Shown piece by piece: positions 59,263 through 64,000 of a stretch of 64,000 nucleotides of DNA (its first letter is position 1; each line of letters starts with the position of its first letter). The notes under the pieces are model-generated. The model did not search any database, had not been told where the DNA came from, and saw only the letters and a program-made list of their open reading frames with translations. A program made the position numbers and the translations under genes. Origin of the DNA: Daldinia sp. FL1419 (Eukaryota; Ascomycota; Sordariomycetes; Xylariales; Hypoxylaceae); contig MU623470.1 in assembly GCA_025201765.1 (NCBI GenBank), forward strand, positions 1 through 64,000, read 5' to 3'.

Positions 59263-60011
59263 CTACTTCGAGGCGGTAGCTCTCCATTGCTGAATCTCAC
59301 TCTCGCTAATCTCCCTCAACTTATTAACGCCGGCTGGTTCACCTGTGATGGTGCCCTTAGCGATCTCAGCAACCATGCCTACTATCGTCCTACCCGTGAC
59401 GGCGTATGTGACGGAGCTGGTCTTGACTTTGAGCACGGCAATGCGTGGGTCGTTCTCGCTTCCGTCGTGGACACCATCACCTAAGTCACCCATCCAAGCC
59501 TTGAGTGTTGGGCTGTAGTACCTCTTCACAATCTCTCGGTCCGTCTCAATGCTAGCCTCGCCTGCGATTGACGCCCATTGACCCGAGTTGTCGTAGAACG
59601 AGACGTTGGTGTGTTTGTCGGCCTTCAGCTCGTCCGTCTTGTGTGACTCGGTGTTCGTCGTGAAAGTTAGGTCGATATCACCGCCTTCCTAAAATTAAGT
59701 ATCAATATCAGTTTCCTGGGCGCTAATATAGGATTCACATGTGTAACTACATGAAAGAAGGATAGAGAAACCTGCCACAGGGTACCATTCTATTGAAATG
59801 CTTTGCTTACCTTTCCTGCAACGGCCATACACCGGGAGACTAGCTTTCCGCTCGAAGGGTCGCGCGTCGTCATCATGCCAAACTTGCACGACGACACGAA
59901 CTTGATCAGAGTTTCGACCTTCTCTTTTAGGGATACATCCGTGTCGATGTTCTTGTTATAGTAAGGTCCCGATGGCTTGCTGCCGGTATCTGTGTTTGAG
60001 AACGACGACAT
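59263..60011 (-). CDS. bli-3: BLI-3-like FMN-binding split-barrel protein (208 aa, 2 exons)
   Basis: Exons 60011-59811 and 59688-59263, with a 122 bp intron (donor GTAAGC, acceptor TTTTAG). It belongs to the pyridoxamine-5'-phosphate-oxidase-like, general-stress-protein-26 group; in Neurospora the related bli-3 is blue-light induced. Recognisable stretches are MSSFSNTDTGSKPSGPYYNK, SLKEKVETLIKFVSSCKFGM, TNTESHKTDEL, NVSFYDNSGQWASIAGEA and YYSPTLKAWMGDLGDGVHDG. The chain ends with the family-typical ESEIQQWR. It probably binds FMN; its substrate is unknown. The start at 60011 is chosen because a TATAAAG box at 60187-60193 would place transcription start near 60160, leaving the in-frame ATG at 60176 outside or at the very end of the mRNA. 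Confidence 0.92.
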
Positions 60012-61044
60012 CTTGCGCACGAATTGGTACTCGAGGGTATTATTCTTGGTGTTTGATCGTGAAAGTTGAGTAGCTGTTGTTGAGATATGTAGTCGGATTG
60101 GCGTGTTTACGGGGTGTACTTTGCTACTAAGAGTTCTGAGAATAACTCGATGAGATGTAGCAGGTTTCCCGAGCATGGCTCTTCGTCTTTATATTGATCA
60201 AGGCCAGTTACTACTACGTGCGGCGAAGTTGGTCCATCATGTCTACGACTTATTGCCCCGCCACTTGTAATTCTTAGCTTGGTCTAGGTAGGTAGGTTTG
60301 TTTCACAGATATCATCATAGAGTTGAGTCGGGAGAGGCTATTTAGTCTGCGAGATGCCCATTCAATATTATGACGTCGTTGATGGTTAGAGCGCGTCACG
60401 ATTACGGACTGAGGCTGAACTTTAGACTGGTCTCTAAATAAACTTGGACGTGTAAAAAGTACGAAGCGCTACCAATGAATCAATTGATTTACTGGGTAAT
60501 ATTTCGATGACATCTCTGCGCCCCTTGCTTTGTGCTAATATCGATCGGAATGACAATGAAGTTAGGCTCGGGACTCCTGACACCTGTGGATGTGATCACT
60601 ACCCCGAATCGTATACACACATGTAGGTTCTCGCTTCCCCTTATTCCCTAGGTCGAACAAATGCCTAATATAACACGAATGGTAATACGTTAAAGCTGAT
60701 CCTCAGTTAATTATTTTTCCATTGCTAAGTCGTCTTATCATTTACATAGCATACATACCTACATACCTACCTACACCCATATACAAGTAAAAATTGTAGA
60801 GGCACACGGGTGGAGCAACAACAACCTCCGCTTGATATTTGCTTTAAAAAAAAGGCCGCTTAGTTTCAACATAATATGTGGCCATCCAATATAAGAATAA
60901 AATGGTGATGCTCTGTAACGCTTTGGTATGCAGGCAGATATTCCTCCCAACTCCCTGATAACCCTTCAAAACCCCAACCTCCGAAACCTAAGTGTCCCTT
61001 TTACAGTTTCCACAAATAAGAAAGTATATATTCTCAGGCAAGCA
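60012..61044. other. Spacer between BLI-3-like and lectin-like genes
   Basis: This contains the BLI-3-like promoter and leader, CCTA/TAGG repeats near 60285-60297 and 60755-60775, and the 3' flank of the lectin-like gene. No additional gene is seen. Confidence 0.5.
60187..60193 (-). promoter_or_regulatory. TATA box of the BLI-3-like gene
   Basis: TATAAAG on the minus strand lies 176 bp upstream of the chosen ATG at 60011. Its position argues against using the in-frame ATG at 60176 in the main transcript. Confidence 0.5.
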
Positions 61045-62749
61045 TCATGGATATACTTGTCCGACGTAATTGAAGTTGGATGGATTCGACGTGTCTACCG
61101 AGTACTCCAGGATCTTGTTATTAGATATGGCGTAGAACATGGCATCCGGCGACATTGCGATGGCCGTAAAGTTAGTCTCCGGGCCGGATTTGAACTGGAA
61201 ATTCGAGATAGGGTTCATCTTTTTACCGTCCCAGTGACTACCTTTAATATCGCCGCCTTGTAGAAGTCCAAGGTACAGGCCTTGATTCCAGTTGTCCCAT
61301 TTAGTAGCGGCAAATTGTTGAGACGGAGCGGGCAGTGGTATTTCCTCTTGGAGCTCGGTCACTATGGTGTGTCAGCTTACCAATTCAACTCCGGGATATA
61401 AATATTTCTTCAATCTGCTTACCTCGTTGATCAGCATTATCCCACGTATCGTCGTACGACGTCATCCCCATACTTCCCGTCTTCCCTGACGATACCCGTT
61501 CGGAAACGAGCTCGAGGCGATCAAGCCATGATCCACGTAACTTAGGGATGATGGCCAAGCTAGAATTGGCTGCGACGTCTTTGGATTCGACCGCCACTGT
61601 TGCGGAAGCCCAATTGCTTGCATTGGCGGTCTTTATTGCTCCTTCGGGTCGTTGGTAGGCGACAATCCAGTTACCGTCGCAATCGGCATCCCAACAACGT
61701 TGCCACATGGCAGATAACTGACCCCCAGGCCAAGTCTCCAAAATAGCTCCATTGAGTGTATCGTTATCCCAACTGTCAGGTCTATTTAGTGCGTCCAAAG
61801 AAGCCATAGATCTTATGATGTTACCCGGATCTGTGAACCATACGTGCGTCTCGAACTTCTGTCTATGATCCATTGATGCGCTCGCCAACGGTGTTCCTGG
61901 TTGCGGGTTGAGAGGTGTCGTTGTCGCAGCCATCAACTCGGTTAGGTTATTCGTCTTCCACGACTTATTCTTGGAGTCCCAACGCCGGGCGATAATGGAA
62001 TTATAGGCATCCTGGAAAAAGACAGTTCTGTGAATAACTCCGTTGGGATCCGTCCAGTTGGATGCCGTTATTTTCGAATTGCCAAGTATGAGCTTTTCGT
62101 CTGTTGAATTTGATGGTAGATCTGATGAATCGCCACTGTTCGATCCAGCCGAGTCCGCCGAAGCTTCTGAGTCGGATGAACTGTTTTTAGTCGCCAAGCC
62201 AGCTGCTATTCCTACTACTAGCGCGACGAGAATGACGATCACCACTCCTAGAATTAATAAAAACCTTTTCCTTGGAAGACCCCATATCGTCTTTGCTGGA
62301 GTTGCCTTCTCTGTGGGGGGTTGCTCGCCGCCGAACTCAGCCGCGCTTAACGCTCCAGGTCCATACGCGGAAGAGTTTATCGGGCTACCGACGCTCGTAG
62401 GATATGCGCTGTTTGGATAAGCCGATGCATCAGAATAAATTGTGCTCGGCGCATAGCCTGCACCGTTAGGATATGCTGCTGCATTTTGATAGTATGCCGA
62501 GCCTGCTGCAGAATTCGGATCCTTATATGGAAAGAAACCGGGCCATAGATTCTGTGATGGGTTTACGACTTCTTTTGTAGACTCGGGACTATAATAGGAC
62601 TGTGTAGCCCCCACGGTTGCTTGTTCGACCGGGACAGCTTGCGGATAGCTGTGGTCGGGGTATTGTATCACTTCCTTCTGAAAGGTCTCTGGATCCCGCG
62701 CAGAGACCTCGAGCGTGCTGTAAGGCGTGTTATCTGGTGATTGGGACAT
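61045..62749 (-). CDS. Single-pass membrane protein with fucose-lectin-like extracellular domain (547 aa, 2 exons)
   Basis: Exons 62749-61423 and 61361-61045, with a 61 bp intron (donor GTAAGC, acceptor CCATAG). Residues 1-150 are rich in Tyr, Pro, Ala and Ser, predicted cytosolic and disordered, with repeated AYPN/AYPT motifs. A basic stretch (GLPRKR) precedes one transmembrane helix at about 163-187 (FLLILGVVIVILVALVVGIA). After a Ser/Asp-rich stalk, the C-terminal 330 residues show repeated strands such as HRTVFFQDAYNSIIARRWDS, THVWFTDPGNIIRSMASLD, SAMWQRCWDADCDGNWIVAY and NWNQGLYLGLLQGGDIKGSH. These resemble the beta-propeller of fungal fucose-specific lectins. Type II topology would place a sugar-binding domain outside the cell (inference). 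Function unknown; possibly a wall sensor or adhesin. Confidence 0.82.
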
Positions 62750-64000
62750 GGCGTCGTCTCAAACGACCACTGCCGTTATATTAACAAGAATTATTCAGCT
62801 CGAGAGGATTTGATTCCGCGATGGCCTAGGAGACAACATGGCTTTCATTTAATCAAGAAACACTGAGAATTAGATTGTCACGGCATCGCTGACACTGCGG
62901 TGAGAACGAAATGGAAACTCTTTTCAGCTCCTACTCGTATGTGCCCGGGGGTTTATCCAAATGTTTTATGAATCCTTCTATACATTAGGTACGCTACACT
63001 GCACTATTATTACAGCAATCCAACCTTGCCCTCATGTTTTGGCTAGCTCATTATGGACTCGTGTAGTTGCACGCCTACCTCATTGTAACCATGGACAGGG
63101 GATAAAGAATCCTTCTGGGTCTACCTTTCCGCTTGTCCTATCCAATCCCATTCCTCGCGAGCTTACAGGGTATGTAGGGTGCTCTCCAAGCAGGCTCGGA
63201 TTCGGGTCGATACATATTCTTTCGGAGCGAATAGCAAGACAGTTCCACAGAGACCATACAAAGATACACGTCTTCTTCGACAATTTTCGTGTTGTAATTA
63301 GCTGGCCATAGATCTTCAACTAGGTTAGCCTCTAAACTAAACGAGGTCAGAGCTTAACAGCCCTATCGTATCTTTGGTTACCGTCGATTCGTAGGCTAAA
63401 AAAGCTTGGCTCTTTTACGTACGGTAGAATATGGAGGGTCAAATCTCCTTCCTTGGTGCGATCGACACAACTACAGGTAGTCCGTTTGTAGCAGGCGGTA
63501 CAGATCCGTATAACAAGATTACACTACATAAGAAGGCTTCCATATTATCAAACTCCAAAGAATTAGTCGTACACAATGTGCTTTGGGTTGCGCAATCTCG
63601 TCCTTTTATTCCATTTCAGTACTTCCTCCCAAGTAGTGTAATGCCGAATCGGGGCTTTGCTCGATACTCAATCTTATTGGATGTTAGGATTTCTTCTTTC
63701 GTCAGTGGACAGCGTTCCTAGTGTAGAATCCCTCATGGGGCACATGGGAGGCCGAAAAGTGGTAGTTGAATCAACTATTGGCGGAGACTGCCGTCGTCGA
63801 TTGATTGACCGACGACTACGGATCTGTACATGTCCTCATATCCTCTAACCTAGTGTAGATTTCTATAACTAGTATTCAACCATTCCTTTGACCCAATCTA
63901 GCTGAACGTGGTATCTATGTATGGCATCGCCTGCGGCCGTTCCTGAATTCGACAAGGATTCCCTGTAATGTAAGGGGGGCGCATGCTTTTTACCCACCTC
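62750..64000. other. Right-end spacer
   Basis: This contains the promoter of the lectin-like gene. Frames at 62961-63311, 63431-63721 and 63657-63848 have no recognised domain. No gene is supported up to the window edge. Confidence 0.45.

Noticed and set aside
49093..62749. Right-hand minus-strand genes as a biosynthetic cluster
   Set aside because: No polyketide synthase, NRPS, terpene cyclase or pathway regulator is present; the genes have unrelated roles and are separated by long gaps.

Overview
This 64 kb window looks like a scaffold piece from a filamentous ascomycete (Pezizomycotina, most likely a Sordariomycete). The genes have short GT-AG introns of about 50-160 bp with CTAAC/CTAAT branch sites. 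The protein set includes a class II hydrophobin, a BLI-3-like flavoprotein, a fungal EME1 and SGNH esterases. The left end is a strongly AT-rich block whose diverged repeats differ mainly by C-to-T and G-to-A transitions, the mark of repeat-induced point mutation (RIP). Intergenic DNA carries many short islands of CCTA/TAGG repeats. No rRNA, tRNA, CRISPR array or intact transposon was recognised.

Layout. Positions 1-2110 are AT-rich repeat DNA. A GC-rich island (about 2110-5100) holds one unfamiliar two-exon gene encoding a 756-residue charged protein with internal repeats; ORF-poor DNA follows to 7.25 kb. From 7.25 to 16.9 kb is a housekeeping block: a JmjC/zinc-finger/AT-hook chromatin protein (-), COQ2 (+), ribosomal protein RPS23 (-), a conserved coiled-coil protein (+) and a possible 31-residue small-protein gene (-). 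After 2.5 kb without a clear gene comes a multi-exon MFS transporter (19.4-21.9 kb, +), then a class II hydrophobin (24.6-25.0 kb, +). A large kinesin gene fills 26.5-31.9 kb (-). A 5.5 kb gene-free stretch separates it from EME1 (37.4-39.4 kb, +) and a BTB/POZ protein with an FG-rich N-terminus (40.1-41.7 kb, -).

The right third is accessory in character. It holds a broken DUF7924-like gene (44.2-45.4 kb, +), an HNH-nuclease-domain protein (46.6-48.3 kb, -) and two adjacent SGNH/GDSL hydrolases, one membrane-anchored and one secreted (49.1-52.0 kb, both -). After a 5 kb gap come a pirin with an N-terminal hydrophobic extension, a BLI-3-like FMN-binding protein and a single-pass membrane protein with a lectin-like extracellular domain (57.1-62.7 kb, all -). 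The genes are mostly unrelated in function. The two tandem esterases may share a role, and the hydrophobin, lectin-like receptor and secreted esterase all act at the cell surface. I do not see a biosynthetic gene cluster.

Multiple-exon models were built by hand from splice signals. Unless stated otherwise, all exon phases close in frame. The most unusual observations are a possible alternative C-terminus that would give the kinesin a membrane anchor, two frame-breaking exon junctions in the MFS gene, the unfamiliar repeat protein beside the RIP-affected block, and the nonsense codon in the DUF7924-like gene.
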